Assembly (NCBI GenBank): GCA_019264505.1
Contig: JAHUZY010000077.1
Location: 1-15,111, forward strand
Direction of reading: 5' to 3'
DNA length: 15,111 nucleotides
Source: Phenylobacterium sp.
GTDB taxonomy: Bacteria > Pseudomonadota > Alphaproteobacteria > Caulobacterales > Caulobacteraceae
Shown: piece by piece, positions 1-8,368 of the stretch
Position numbering within the stretch: position 1 is the first letter of the stretch
Layout: each line of letters begins with the position of its first letter
The notes under the pieces: generated by a model
Told to the model about the DNA's origin: nothing
Seen by the model: only the letters and a program-made list of their open reading frames with translations
Databases searched by the model: none
Position numbers and translations under genes: made by a program

Positions 1-76
1 TGCGCAGGGCGGCCCAGACCGGCGGGGCGTGCCCCGGATCGATAACTTCCAGCCTCGCGGCGTCTTCCCGTCCCAT
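1..76 (-). CDS. N-terminal fragment of an unidentified protein, cut by the window edge
   Basis: An open frame starts with ATG at 76 and runs without a stop through the left edge, giving 25 residues that begin MGREDAARLEVIDPG. The ATG lies 11 bases after the stop of the NUDIX reading frame, and a GGGAGAG Shine-Dalgarno sequence sits between the two. This spacing suggests translation as the second gene of an operon with the NUDIX gene. No family can be recognised from such a short piece. The call rests on the ribosome binding site, the open frame and the tight spacing, so the existence of a gene is likelier than any guess at its function. Confidence 0.5.
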   Translation of the reverse strand, partial: MGREDAARLEVIDPGHAPPVWAALR

Positions 77-87
77 GGGCTCTCTCC

Positions 88-695
88 CTAACTTAGCAGC
101 CGGCGTGCGAGCGCCGGCGGCAAGGCCCCTTCCTGGGCCATATGGTAAGCCCGAAGCAGCATCGCCACCGTCAGCATATCAGGCATATGGCCGGCAAGCG
201 CGGTTTCGAGCGCCTCCTTGAAGGGAATCCGCGCCACCGCCAGGTCCTCCGTCTCGTCCGGAGCCTGCGCCACGGGGCGAAGATCCATGGCGATGAACCC
301 CACGGCGCGCTCGTCGGTGACTGAGTTTGAGAGCTGCGCGCGCAAGACCTCGCGCCAGTCGGCGGCCTCCAGCCCCACCTCTTCCCGCAGCTCGCGCTGG
401 GCGTGCACCAGAGGATCGCCATCGAGCGGCCCGCCGCCCTCGGGGATTTCCCAGCTATAGTCGCCATGGGGAAAGCGGTTCTGTCCACCAGGGTCACCGT
501 GCCGTCCTCATGCAGGGGCAGGATGGCCAGGGCGAGGTTCTTGAACCGCACCACACCATAGAGCGCCGCCGCCCCCGTGGGCGCCACCGCGTCATACTCC
601 TCGAGCGCGATCCAGGGATTGTCATAGAGGCGGCGGGCTGGACCGGCGCGCCAAGGTTGACCATGGGGCTGGCGCCAGGACGGTTTCTGCGACAT
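88..695 (-). pseudogene. NUDIX hydrolase (ADP-ribose pyrophosphatase-like), interrupted by a one-base frameshift
   Basis: Two overlapping minus-strand frames together make one NUDIX protein of about 202 residues. The first starts at ATG 695 (MSQKPSWRQPHGQ) and reads to LHEDGTVTLV. The second continues as GQNRFPHGDYSWEIPEGGG and ends at 88. The junction is near 484-486, where the minus strand reads gtg-ga-cag; one extra G would restore V-G-Q and a continuous protein. The Nudix box is in the second part, RELREEVGL, followed by a typical QLSNSVTDE segment. The usual Glu eight positions before the box Arg is replaced by Gly. Family members hydrolyse nucleoside diphosphates linked to another group, often ADP-ribose, using Mg2+. 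The break may be a real mutation or a sequencing error in a short G run. The fragment 88-408 has its own ATG but lacks the N-terminal half. Confidence 0.75.
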
Positions 696-799
696 ATTCT
701 CAACTAGAGCGGCCGGTTGAATTGAACTTGAGCGCCAGAATCTGTGGCGCGTCCACGAAAAGGTATCCCTTGCCCCTGTCCCTGCCCGATCCCGTCCCG

Positions 800-1381
800 A
801 TGGGCGCGCCCATGCCCCAGACCGCCCGGCCTGAGGTTCTTGATTTCCTGGCCACGCGCCGCTCGGCCTCAGCCCTGACCCTGGCGGCGCCAGGTCCATC
901 GGCACAAGAGTTGAGCGCCCTGGTCCGCCTGGCCTGTCGCGTGCCCGACCATGGGAAGCTCACGCCCTGGCGCCTGATCGTCCTGGAGACCGCGCCGAAG
1001 GCGGAGTTTGCGGCACGTCTGGAAGCCCTGGCCCTGGCCCGCGAAGACACCAAGGCGGCCGCCAAGCTCGCCAAGCTGAAGACCCCGCCCCTGTGCGTGG
1101 CGGTGGTGGCGCGGCCGCAGCTGAGCGAGATCCCGGAATGGGAGCAGCTGCTTTCAGCGGCGGCGGTCTGCACCAACCTGCTCTATGGCGCCACGGCCAT
1201 GGGCTATGGGGCCAACTGGATCACCGACTGGTACGCCTATGATCCAGACGCCCTGAAGATCCTTGGACTGGAGGCCGGAGAACGGGTGGCCGGCTACATC
1301 CTGATGGGGTCACCCAAGGAAGCGCCCTTGGAACGGGTTCGGCCAGACCCCGAAAGTCTCGTCACACCCTGGAGCGGCTAA
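800..1381 (+). CDS. Nitroreductase family protein (YdjA-like, FMN-dependent)
   Basis: A protein of 193 residues from ATG 800. It has the nitroreductase fold signatures of the small YdjA type: an N-terminal FLATRRSAS segment, whose Arg-Arg-Ser contacts the FMN phosphate in this family, then PDHGKLTPWRLIVLE, and a C-terminal MGYGANWITDW followed by GYILMGSPKE. Such enzymes are cytosolic flavoproteins that use NAD(P)H to reduce nitro compounds, quinones or unknown natural substrates. Length fits the family (about 180-190). The start is uncertain: ATG 800 and in-frame ATG 812 (MPQTARPEVL) are both possible, neither has a good Shine-Dalgarno sequence, and the frame stays open up to a TTG at 722. 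It is divergent from the NUDIX gene and stands alone on its strand. Confidence 0.85.
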   Translation: MGAPMPQTARPEVLDFLATRRSASALTLAAPGPSAQELSALVRLACRVPDHGKLTPWRLIVLETAPKAEFAARLEALALAREDTKAAAKLAKLKTPPLCVAVVARPQLSEIPEWEQLLSAAAVCTNLLYGATAMGYGANWITDWYAYDPDALKILGLEAGERVAGYILMGSPKEAPLERVRPDPESLVTPWSG

Positions 1382-1389
1382 GCTACATC

Positions 1390-1423
1390 AAAAAGACCGG
1401 CCGGCGCAGGCGCCGACCGGTCT
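1390..1423 (-). terminator. Intrinsic terminator-like hairpin, probably bidirectional
   Basis: The arms 1394-1406 and 1411-1423 pair with one C/A mismatch around a four-base loop. Read on the minus strand, the stem is followed by five T (complement of 1390-1394), so it fits a terminator for leftward transcription from queF. It also lies 12 bases after the nitroreductase stop and could end that gene, although no T run follows on the plus strand. Confidence 0.5.
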
Positions 1424-1623
1424 CCGTGACACGCCCGAGGAGAGTTGGGCCCACTCTATATAGCAGTTTAACGCCCTTGCCGCCAGACAGGGCCCGTATT
1501 GCCGCGCCCAAGCCAAGCCCCAGCCTGGGATCGGCGCTAGAAATTCTCAACAAGCTTGGCCGTAATCAGGATACTCAACTGTGCCTACCCGCATCAGGAC
1601 TGGTTGAGGGCGCAGGTCAGGCG

Positions 1624-2079
1624 CTATCCCCGTCCCCGATAGGGCGCGACGCCCTGATCAGGCAGCCATAGATCGGCCGGCGCAGGCCCCGACTGCCAGA
1701 ATACATCTATGGGAATGCCGCCGCGGGGATACCAATAGCCGCCGATGCGCAGCCAGCGCGGCTCGGCCACCGCCATGATCTTGCGGCCGATCGACACCGT
1801 GCAGTCCTCGTGAAAGGCCCCGTGGTTGCGGAACGAGGCCAGATAGAGCTTCAGCGACTTGGACTCGATGAGCCACTGATCAGGCGCATAGTCGATGACC
1901 AGGTGGGCGAAGTCAGGCTGGGCGGTCACGGGGCAGAGGGAGGTGAACTCCGGGGCCGTGAACCGGGCCAGATAAAGGGTGTCAGCCTGCGGGTTGGCGA
2001 CACGCTCCAGAACCGCGGCCTCGGGACTGTCGAAGCCTCGGACATCCTGGCCAAGTTGCGTCAGATGGGTCTCTTCCAT
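1624..2079 (-). CDS. queF: NADPH-dependent 7-cyano-7-deazaguanine (preQ0) reductase, type I
   Basis: QueF reduces the nitrile of preQ0 to the amine of preQ1 with NADPH in the queuosine tRNA-modification pathway; it acts in the cytosol. The 151-residue length is that of the short, single-domain type I enzymes. The nucleophilic Cys is C49 in [16 protein letters not shown], with the general acid Asp at D56. The QueF motif is ESKSLK at 72-77, and the His-Glu pair is H90-E91 in GAFHED. The spacings Cys+7 Asp and Cys+41 His match the Bacillus enzyme (C55, D62, H96). The ATG at 2079 gives a full-length protein but has no strong Shine-Dalgarno sequence. No other queuosine genes are nearby; the divergent neighbour is a short-chain dehydrogenase. 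Confidence 0.95.
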   Translation of the reverse strand: MEETHLTQLGQDVRGFDSPEAAVLERVANPQADTLYLARFTAPEFTSLCPVTAQPDFAHLVIDYAPDQWLIESKSLKLYLASFRNHGAFHEDCTVSIGRKIMAVAEPRWLRIGGYWYPRGGIPIDVFWQSGPAPADLWLPDQGVAPYRGRG

Positions 2080-2207
2080 GAGCGGGCTTTAACCGCGACG
2101 CCGCAGCTGGGCAACTGGCGCCCCCGCGACATGTGGGACAGGTCTGGCTATGACTGAGCTCCCAGAAGAACCCGCAGGCCATGATCCTGCGCCAGGAGGA
2201 ACAGCCC

Positions 2208-3011
2208 ATGAGCGGACAGGACTTCAAGGACTATGTGGTGGTGGTGACGGGCGCCTCCACGGGGCTTGGCCGCGCCATCGCGGTGGAGACGGCGTCCCGC
2301 GGCGCAGCGGCGGTGATCATCAACTATGCCCGCAGCCGGGGCGAGGCTGAGGAGACCGCCCGTCTGGTGGCCGCCCATGGCGCTCAAGGGCTGCTGGTCC
2401 AGGGTGATGTGGGCGAGGACGAGGACTGCCGGAAGATCGCTGCGGCGGCCGCCCCGTTCGGCCGGATCGACGCCCTCTTCAACAATGCAGGCGTCACCAA
2501 GTTCGCGCCCAATCACGCCGACCTCGACGCCGTGCAGGCCCAGGACTTCCTCGATCTCTACCGGATCAACGTGGTGGGCGCCTATCAGACCCTGCGCGCC
2601 TGCCGCAGCCTGCTGGAGTCCGCGCCCCAGCCCGGCGCGGTGGTGAACACCTCCTCCATCGCCGGCGTCATGGGGATCGGCTCGTCAGTGCCCTATGCGG
2701 CGTCCAAAGGGGCGCTGACCACCATGACCCTGTCGTTGGCCCGCGCTCTGGCGCCCAAGATCCGGGTCAACGCCGTCTGCCCCGGCTTCATCGACACCCC
2801 CTGGTTTGAGAAGGGGCTGCCGGCAGGACGGGCGGAGAAGATGCGCCAGGGCGCCGAGGCCTCGACCCCGCTCAAGGCCGCCTCAACCGCTGAAGATGTG
2901 GCCGGCGCCACGGTCTTCCTGGCCTCTCCGGCGGCGCGCCACATCACCGGCGAGACCTTGCTGGTGGACGCCGGGACTCACCTTGGGGCGGCGCCGCTCA
3001 GCATGCGCTAG
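2208..3011 (+). CDS. SDR family oxidoreductase (short-chain dehydrogenase/reductase)
   Basis: A classical SDR of 267 residues. The cofactor-binding motif is TGASTGLG at 14-21, the structural NNAG motif is at 92-95, and the catalytic residues are Ser150, Tyr163 and Lys167 (YAASK), with the usual 13-residue Ser-Tyr spacing. A PGFIDTPW segment follows the active site, and the C-terminus has the usual VFLASPAARHITGETLLVDAG ending seen in family members. It would be a cytosolic NAD(P)-dependent oxidoreductase; the substrate cannot be read from the sequence. The start is ATG 2208 because an AGGAGGA ribosome binding site lies at 2194-2200; an upstream in-frame ATG at 2181 has no such site. It is divergent from queF across a 128-base gap. 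Confidence 0.93.
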   Translation: MSGQDFKDYVVVVTGASTGLGRAIAVETASRGAAAVIINYARSRGEAEETARLVAAHGAQGLLVQGDVGEDEDCRKIAAAAAPFGRIDALFNNAGVTKFAPNHADLDAVQAQDFLDLYRINVVGAYQTLRACRSLLESAPQPGAVVNTSSIAGVMGIGSSVPYAASKGALTTMTLSLARALAPKIRVNAVCPGFIDTPWFEKGLPAGRAEKMRQGAEASTPLKAASTAEDVAGATVFLASPAARHITGETLLVDAGTHLGAAPLSMR

Positions 3012-3019
3012 GCCTGTGG

Positions 3020-3050
3020 CGCAAGCGTGACAGTTGCGAGCCTTTTTTTT
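3020..3050 (+). terminator. Weak intrinsic terminator after the SDR gene
   Basis: A five-base-pair stem (CGCAA 3020-3024 with TTGCG 3034-3038) is followed by AGCC and then eight T at 3043-3050. The T run is the only one of that length in the window and lies just after the SDR stop codon. The stem is short and four bases separate it from the T run, so efficiency is uncertain. Confidence 0.4.
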
Positions 3051-3200
3051 GGGCGCTGCCGCCAAGGGATGCCGAAATAATAGCCACGGTCTATGCAGGG
3101 GCATCTGAGCCGCCAGCCTGCGTTGATCTACGCGCCTTCACCATGAGGATGCAGAACGTCGGTCGGGCGAAGCCGGATCGGGAACTCAAGGGGATAACGA

Positions 3201-3887
3201 ATGAAAACTCTCAAGCTTACGCTTCTCGCCGCCGCTGCGACTCTGGCCATGGGCGGCGTTGCCGCTGCGCAGGAATCGCCGGTCAGCTTCAACCTCGGCG
3301 TTGCGTCCGACTATGTTTACCGCGGCGTCAGCCAGACCGATGAAGGCCCGCAGGTCTTTGGTGGCGTCGACCTCGCCATCGGCGAAATGGGCTATGCCGG
3401 CATCTGGGCGTCCAACGTCGACTTCAATGACGACACCGTGGGCGAAGTCGACTTCTACGCCGGCGTCACCCCGACGCTCGGCATCGCGTCGATGGATTTC
3501 GGCGTGATCTACTACTCCTACATCGACGCCCCGTCGGGCTCGGACTACAACTTCTGGGAATTCTCCGCCGCCGGCACGATCCCGGCTGGTCCGGCTGAAC
3601 TCGGCGCGGCCGTCTACTACTCGCCCGACTTCTTCGGCGGCACGGGCGACTCCTTCTATTACGAAGTGAACGCTGCTGCGCCCCTGACCGAGCGTCTGAG
3701 CCTGAGCGGCGCCGTGGGCCGTCAGGAAGTCGACACCGGCCTCGACTACACCACCTGGAACGTGGGCCTCGGCTTTGCGATCAACGACACCATCGGCGTC
3801 GACGTTCGCTGGCACGACACCGACGAATCGGGCCTGGGCAAGATCGGCGAGGGCCGTCTGGCCGCGAGCCTGACCGCCGCTTTCTAA
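3201..3887 (+). CDS. TorF family putative porin (Gcw_chp type outer-membrane protein)
   Basis: A 228-residue exported protein. Residues 1-23 form a Sec signal peptide (Lys-rich start, Ala/Leu core, cleavage after GGVAAA before QES). The mature N-terminus, FNLGVASDYVYRGVSQTDEGP, is the hallmark of the Gcw_chp/TorF family, with alternating hydrophobic and polar beta-strands rich in Tyr, Trp and Gly, and a C-terminal Phe (LAASLTAAF) as expected of an outer-membrane barrel. Members are predicted outer-membrane channels; the transported solute is not known. The start has an AAGGGG ribosome binding site at 3188-3193. Codon use is strongly biased to C-ending codons, suggesting good expression. A strong terminator follows directly, so it is monocistronic. 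Confidence 0.9.
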   Translation: MKTLKLTLLAAAATLAMGGVAAAQESPVSFNLGVASDYVYRGVSQTDEGPQVFGGVDLAIGEMGYAGIWASNVDFNDDTVGEVDFYAGVTPTLGIASMDFGVIYYSYIDAPSGSDYNFWEFSAAGTIPAGPAELGAAVYYSPDFFGGTGDSFYYEVNAAAPLTERLSLSGAVGRQEVDTGLDYTTWNVGLGFAINDTIGVDVRWHDTDESGLGKIGEGRLAASLTAAF

Positions 3888-3909
3888 GCGACGCTCAACG
3901 GCAATTTGG

Positions 3910-3946
3910 AAGGCCGTCGCCCCCTGGCGGCGGCCTTTCTCATTTT
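3910..3946 (+). terminator. Intrinsic terminator of the TorF-like porin gene
   Basis: The arms 3912-3921 and 3926-3935 form a ten-base-pair stem with one G-T wobble around a CCCT loop, extended by two A-T pairs at 3910-3911/3936-3937. A T-rich tail (TTTCTCATTTT) follows. It starts 22 bases after the porin stop codon. This is the clearest terminator in the window. Confidence 0.85.
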
Positions 3947-4025
3947 GACCAAATTCGACCGCCAAACCGTTCGGATCATGAATCGCCTGGCTCGCTGGGC
4001 GCGTCGCCGGGGGATCACTTCTTCC

Positions 4026-4069
4026 CTCAATTGAGTTTGGTTGGACGTGGGTCACGCCCCGTCTATGTT
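4026..4069 (+). promoter_or_regulatory. Candidate promoter and 10-base palindrome before the sugar dehydratase gene
   Basis: TTGGAC at 4041-4046 and TATGTT at 4064-4069 are separated by 17 bases, giving a possible sigma-70-type promoter about 35 bases before the start codon at 4102. A perfect palindrome CTCAATTGAG at 4026-4035 sits just upstream of the -35 element and could bind a regulator. Both elements match consensus only partly, and a 10-base palindrome is expected by chance several times in this length. Confidence 0.3.
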
Positions 4070-4101
4070 GTCGGCTCGCAGGGAGTCGCGGAGAGCAGCC
4101 C

Positions 4102-6045
4102 ATGATGCGGATGGCCTTCCGAGCGCAGACCGTGATCGTCGATGTCGCCATCGCCGCCCTAGCCTTCATATGCGCTTACCTTCTGTCCCCCTCGGCCATC
4201 CCTGATCTTGGCTTCGACGGCGCCCCCTCTCTGAACATAATTCAGCTGGCGGCGATCTACGCGGCCTATGCCGCCATCTTCACCACCCTCTTCCGTGGTG
4301 AGCTGTCGCCGTGGCGCTACGCCTCTATCCCCGACGCGCTGGTCATCGCCCGCATCGCGGCCCTGACGGCAGGCCTGTTCCTGCTTACCGTTTGGATCGT
4401 CGACCGCGCGTCGACCCTGCCCCGTTCGGCGCTGGCCATGGGCGCAGTCTTCCATGTCACCGGCTGCCTGGGCCTGCGGGTGTTCCGGCGGGCCATCCAT
4501 GAACATGCCCTTGTGAAGGTCGCGCCGCTGCGCGGCTCCGCAGGGGCCCAGGCCCCGCCCCTGCTTTTGATCGGCCCACCGGCGCTCGCCGACACCTATC
4601 TGCGTGACGCCGCCCGAGCCTATGACCGCCGCTATACGCCGGTGGGTATCATCGGCATCGACATGCGCGACGTGGGCCAGCAGGTCCGCGGCGTCTGCAT
4701 CATCGAGAGCCTGGACCGTCTGGAAGAGGCGCTGGACGACCTCCGCCGCTGGAACCGCTATCCGCGGGCCGTCCTGTTCCTGGACGAGCCAAGCCAGATG
4801 AAGGGCCTCAATCCGGACCATCTGGGCCGCTTCCGGGCCGACGGGGTGCGCATGCTGCGTCTGCCCAGCATCGTCGAGCTGCGCCACCACGAGGGCGCGG
4901 CCCTTATGCCCCTGCGCGACGTCAGCGTTGAAGAGCTTCTGGCCCGCGAGCCCATCCAGTTGGATCGCGAACCGGTGGCCGCCCTGATCCGCGACCGCCG
5001 CGTATTGATCACCGGCGCCGGGGGTAGCATCGGCAGCGAGCTGGCCCGGCAGGCCGCGGGCTTTGGCTGCGCTCACCTGACCCTGGTGGACAGTTCAGAG
5101 GCCGCCCTCTTCACCATCGACCGGGAGCTGGCTGAGGCCTATCCCGATCTCTCCCGTTCGGCCGTCCTGTGCGACGTTCGCCATGCTGGCCGCCTGCAGG
5201 GCCATTTTAAGGTGCAGGCCCCGGACCTGGTGTTCCACGCCGCGGCCCTGAAACACGTCTCCATGGTCGAGCGTCACCCGTGCGAGGGGGTGCTGACCAA
5301 CGTGATCGGCACCTGGAATGTCGCCGAGGCCGCGCGCCTGTGCGGGGCGGCCCAGATGGTGCTGATCTCCACCGACAAGGCTGTCGATCCGACCAATGTC
5401 ATGGGCGCCACCAAGCGTCTGGCCGAGGCGGTGATCCAGGCCCAGCAGACCAATGGCGCCAAGACCCGCTTCGCCGCCGTTCGGTTCGGCAATGTTCTGG
5501 CCTCTGCAGGATCGGTGGTGCCGATCTTCAAATCACAGATTGAGCGCGGCGGGCCGGTGACCCTGACTCATCCGGACATGACCCGCTTCTTCATGACCAT
5601 TCCGGAAGCCGCGCAGCTGGTCATGCACGCCACCGCCGCCAGCGCCGAGGATCAGGACGCCCGGGCCCGCCTGTTCCTGCTGGAAATGGGTCAACCGGTG
5701 CGCATCATGGACCTGGCCCGCCAGATGATCGCCCTCTCCGGGCGCACCCTTGGCCAGGACATCGAGATCAAGATCACCGGCCTGCGCCCTGGCGAGAAGC
5801 TCAACGAGACCTTGCTGGACGACAATGAGCACGCCACGCCCTGTGCGCCCAAGGTGATGCAGGTGGTGTCGAATTCAGCCGTGCGGATCACGCCTGGCCA
5901 TCTGCAGACCCTGGAGGCCCTGGCCGAACAGGCGGACTCTGAAGGGGTGCGCACGGCGCTGTTTGATCTGGTGGGGCAGATCCGCGGTCAGCGTCCAGGC
6001 GGCGCGCCCAAGCTCAAGGTCGTGGCCGGCGGCGGACAGGGCTGA
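4102..6045 (+). CDS. Membrane-anchored nucleotide-sugar 4,6-dehydratase (CapD/WbpM/PglF type)
   Basis: A 647-residue protein with the full architecture of the large CapD/WbpM family. Four membrane helices lie at roughly 10-29, 46-64, 79-100 and 110-128. A cytoplasmic nucleotide-binding-like domain follows (about 150-280), then an extended-SDR catalytic domain (about 290-600). The Rossmann motif is GAGGSIGS at 305-312. The active-site region STDKAVDPTNVMGATKR (423-439) has Met434 and Lys438 in place of the usual Tyr-xxx-Lys, as in the C4/C6 dehydratases. FRPGEKL-like GLRPGEKLNETLL is near the end. Family enzymes convert UDP-GlcNAc to the 4-keto-6-deoxy sugar for capsule, O-antigen or exopolysaccharide. 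The start has GGAG 10 bases upstream, and ATG codons at 4105 and 4111 are alternatives. It stands alone, but the export locus 3-10 kb downstream makes a role in the same polymer plausible. Confidence 0.9.
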   Translation: MMRMAFRAQTVIVDVAIAALAFICAYLLSPSAIPDLGFDGAPSLNIIQLAAIYAAYAAIFTTLFRGELSPWRYASIPDALVIARIAALTAGLFLLTVWIVDRASTLPRSALAMGAVFHVTGCLGLRVFRRAIHEHALVKVAPLRGSAGAQAPPLLLIGPPALADTYLRDAARAYDRRYTPVGIIGIDMRDVGQQVRGVCIIESLDRLEEALDDLRRWNRYPRAVLFLDEPSQMKGLNPDHLGRFRADGVRMLRLPSIVELRHHEGAALMPLRDVSVEELLAREPIQLDREPVAALIRDRRVLITGAGGSIGSELARQAAGFGCAHLTLVDSSEAALFTIDRELAEAYPDLSRSAVLCDVRHAGRLQGHFKVQAPDLVFHAAALKHVSMVERHPCEGVLTNVIGTWNVAEAARLCGAAQMVLISTDKAVDPTNVMGATKRLAEAVIQAQQTNGAKTRFAAVRFGNVLASAGSVVPIFKSQIERGGPVTLTHPDMTRFFMTIPEAAQLVMHATAASAEDQDARARLFLLEMGQPVRIMDLARQMIALSGRTLGQDIEIKITGLRPGEKLNETLLDDNEHATPCAPKVMQVVSNSAVRITPGHLQTLEALAEQADSEGVRTALFDLVGQIRGQRPGGAPKLKVVAGGGQG

Positions 6046-6056
6046 GTCCTCGACGC

Positions 6057-6077
6057 CGAAGGGCCGAGCGCCCTTCG
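6057..6077. terminator. Hairpin between convergent genes, possible terminator
   Basis: A perfect eight-base-pair stem (CGAAGGGC 6057-6064 with GCCCTTCG 6070-6077) around a five-base loop, 12 bases after the dehydratase stop and before the end of the opposing small gene. No T run follows on either strand, so it may only slow polymerase or block 3' decay. Confidence 0.35.
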
Positions 6078-6113
6078 CCCGATCGAAGCCCAACCCGTGT
6101 CAGTGTGACGTCC

Positions 6114-6362
6114 TCAGGCCGATCCGGCTGGGGCGCGGCGGCGGCCGCCTGGGGCGGCGAGCCCGATCCAGGCCACATGACGCATGGCGCGGTCCACGGC
6201 GGCCTTGGCGGTGTCCTGGCAGGCGTCCAGACCTGAGGCGACGATCTCGCCGGCCTCGTCATAGACGCTCCAGGCCCAGCCCATGGTGTCCTGGCTCATG
6301 GAATAGGCGAAAAGTGGCTCAGACATACCCAGCCCCTGTTGCGCTGCAACATACTCAGACAT
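6114..6362 (-). CDS. Small conserved-looking hypothetical protein with two possible starts
   Basis: An 82-residue cytosolic protein of unknown function; no signal peptide, membrane helix or recognised motif. The central part (AYSMSQDTMGWAWSVYDEAGEIVASGLDAC) reads as alternating strand and turn followed by a helix DTAKAAVDRAMRHVA, like a small one-domain fold, and the tail is Arg/Gly/Ala-rich. There are two good starts. ATG 6362 has AGGAG seven bases upstream, and ATG 6326 has AGGGG upstream. Both open with the same nine bases, ATGTCTGAG (Met-Ser-Glu). The shorter form would have 70 residues. It follows pckG on the same strand with a 93-base gap, so read-through from pckG is possible. Confidence 0.7.
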   Translation of the reverse strand: MSEYVAAQQGLGMSEPLFAYSMSQDTMGWAWSVYDEAGEIVASGLDACQDTAKAAVDRAMRHVAWIGLAAPGGRRRAPAGSA

Positions 6363-6455
6363 CAGACGGCTCCTGAACGCGCCCTGTCAAGTTTCGATCC
6401 CTGCCCGGCTGGCCGCAGAGCCTATCCGCAGCCAAATCGATCAGGGTCTTGCGCC

Positions 6456-8312
6456 CTATTCCGCCGCCGCCACAGCCTGGCCCCGACGCTCTGCAGCGAG
6501 GCGGGCCACCAGGGCTGCGTGTTCGTCCCAAAGCGCCTTGGGCAGGCGCTCGCCGAACCGCTCATAGGCCGGCGGGATCAGGGCGGCTTCCTGGGTCCAG
6601 ATGTCGGCGTCGACGGTGAGCAGCAGGTCAAGCTGGGCGTCAGTCAGGTCGAGGCCGGCCAGATCCAGGCTCTCGCGGGTCGGCAGGCGACCGATCGGGG
6701 TGTCCACCGCTTCAGCACGGCCCCCGAGGCGCTCGACGATCCATTTCAGAACCCGGCTGTTATCGCCAAAGCCCGGCCAGACGAACTTGCCGCGTTCGTC
6801 CTTGCGGAACCAGTTCACGAAATAGATGCGCGGCAGCTTTTCGGCGTCGGCCTGGGCGCCGAGCTTCAGCCAGTGATTGAAGTAGTCGCCCATGTTGTAG
6901 CCGCAGAACGGCAGCATGGCGAAGGGGTCGCGGCGCAGCTCGCCGATGGCGTTCTCGGCCGCTGCCGTGCCTTCCGAGGCCACGTTGGAAGCCATGAAGA
7001 CCCCGTGGCGCCAGTCGAAAGCCTCCGTCACCAGCGGCACGGCCGAGGCGCGGCGACCGCCAAAGAGAATGGCCGAGATCGGCACGCCGGCGGGATCCTC
7101 CCATTCCTGCGCGATCACCGGGCACTGGTCGGCCGGGACGGTGAAGCGGGCGTTGGGATGGGCCGCAGGGGTCTCAGACGCCGGGGTCCAGGGATTGCCG
7201 CGCCAGTCGGTCAGCACCGGCGGCGGATCCTTGGTGAGGCCTTCCCACCATACGTCGCCATCGGGCGTCAGGGCCACATTGGTGAAGACGCAGTTGGCGT
7301 GCAGGGCGTCGATCGCGTTGCGGTTGGTCTCCAGGCCCGTGCCCGGCGCCACGCCAAAGAACCCGGCCTCCGGATTGATGGCGTAGAGCCGGCCGTCCTG
7401 GCCAAAACGCATCCAGCAGATGTCGTCGCCGATGGTCTCGGCCGTCCAGCCCGGCAGGGTCGGCTGGAGCATGGCCATATTGGTCTTGCCGCACGCGCTC
7501 GGGAAGGCCGCGGCGATATAGCGGACGTCCTTCTCCGGCGAGGTGAGCTTGAGAATGAGCATGTGCTCGGCCAGCCACCCTTCATCCCGGGCCATCACCG
7601 AGGCGATGCGCAGGGCGAAGCACTTCTTGCCCAAGAGCGCATTGCCGCCGTAGCCCGAGCCATAGGACCAGATCTCCCGGGTCTCGGGGAAATGGACGAT
7701 GTACTTCTCGTCATTGCAGGGCCACGGCACGTCGGCCTGGCCAAGGTTGAGCGGCGCGCCGACGCTATGGACCGCCGGGACGAAGAAGCCGTCTTCCCCC
7801 AGTTGCTCAAGCGCCGGCGTCCCCATCCGGGTCATCACCCGCATGGAGATGGCCACATAGGCGCTGTCGGTGATCTCCACGCCGATGGCGCTGATCTTGG
7901 AGCCCAGGGGGCCCATGCAGAAGGGCACCACATACATGGTGCGCCCGCGCATGCAGCCGTCGAACAGGCCGTTCAGCTTGGCGCGCATCTCCTGCGGCTC
8001 GGCCCAGTTGTTGGTCGGGCCGGCGTCGGCCTCATCCTGGGAGCAGATGAAGGTGCGGCTTTCGACCCGGGCGACGTCGCGCGGATCAGAGGCGGCGTAG
8101 AAGGAATTAGGGCGAAGGTCGGGGTTAAGGGCCTTAAGCGTCCCGCTTTGAACCAGGTCGCTGGTGAGCTTGGTCCACTCGGCCTGCGAGCCGTCGCACC
8201 AGTAGACGGCGTCAGGCTTGGTAAGGGCGGCGATCTCGTTCACCCAGGCCTTGAGCCCAGCATGGCGGGTGGGCGCAGCGTCCACGCTCTTGGTCGAGGT
8301 CGCATCCGTCAT
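6456..8312 (-). CDS. pckG: Phosphoenolpyruvate carboxykinase (GTP)
   Basis: PEPCK converts oxaloacetate and GTP to phosphoenolpyruvate, CO2 and GDP, the first committed step of gluconeogenesis in the cytosol. The 618-residue protein is of normal length for the GTP class. Class signatures are present: [17 protein letters not shown] near the N-terminus, the P-loop with reactive Cys at SACGKTN (C274, K276), the metal-binding kinase-2 segment GDDICWMRF, then [14 protein letters not shown], and the mobile-lid segment [12 protein letters not shown]. The frame is open up to 8477, but ATG 8312 ([11 protein letters not shown]) is preferred because GGAG lies six bases upstream and this gives the usual N-terminus; ATG 8324 is a second choice. 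No kinase partner or regulator gene is adjacent. A long open frame on the opposite strand is a codon-bias shadow. Confidence 0.95.
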   Translation of the reverse strand: MTDATSTKSVDAAPTRHAGLKAWVNEIAALTKPDAVYWCDGSQAEWTKLTSDLVQSGTLKALNPDLRPNSFYAASDPRDVARVESRTFICSQDEADAGPTNNWAEPQEMRAKLNGLFDGCMRGRTMYVVPFCMGPLGSKISAIGVEITDSAYVAISMRVMTRMGTPALEQLGEDGFFVPAVHSVGAPLNLGQADVPWPCNDEKYIVHFPETREIWSYGSGYGGNALLGKKCFALRIASVMARDEGWLAEHMLILKLTSPEKDVRYIAAAFPSACGKTNMAMLQPTLPGWTAETIGDDICWMRFGQDGRLYAINPEAGFFGVAPGTGLETNRNAIDALHANCVFTNVALTPDGDVWWEGLTKDPPPVLTDWRGNPWTPASETPAAHPNARFTVPADQCPVIAQEWEDPAGVPISAILFGGRRASAVPLVTEAFDWRHGVFMASNVASEGTAAAENAIGELRRDPFAMLPFCGYNMGDYFNHWLKLGAQADAEKLPRIYFVNWFRKDERGKFVWPGFGDNSRVLKWIVERLGGRAEAVDTPIGRLPTRESLDLAGLDLTDAQLDLLLTVDADIWTQEAALIPPAYERFGERLPKALWDEHAALVARLAAERRGQAVAAAE

Positions 8313-8368
8313 GAAGGTCTCCATCACCTGGCCGTCGGCCCGACGGGCCAGAGGCCGCCGGTGTTCGT

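Noticed and set aside
1427..1623. Possible tRNA or structured RNA in the 242-base gap before queF
   Set aside because: A CTCAAC/GTTGAG pairing exists (near 1574-1610), but there is no T-loop consensus, cloverleaf or conserved RNA motif.
1426..1671. An 81-codon plus-strand frame in the nitroreductase-queF gap
   Set aside because: It begins with GTG without a Shine-Dalgarno sequence, overlaps the queF end antisense, and its composition looks random.
3186..4169. A 327-codon minus-strand frame over the TorF-like porin
   Set aside because: It is antisense to a clearly recognisable porin and its own terminator, with no ribosome binding site or family signature.
4159..5076. A 305-codon minus-strand frame inside the dehydratase gene
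   Set aside because: The sense strand encodes conserved membrane and nucleotide-binding segments; the antisense product is His/Gln/Ala/Gly-rich shadow sequence.
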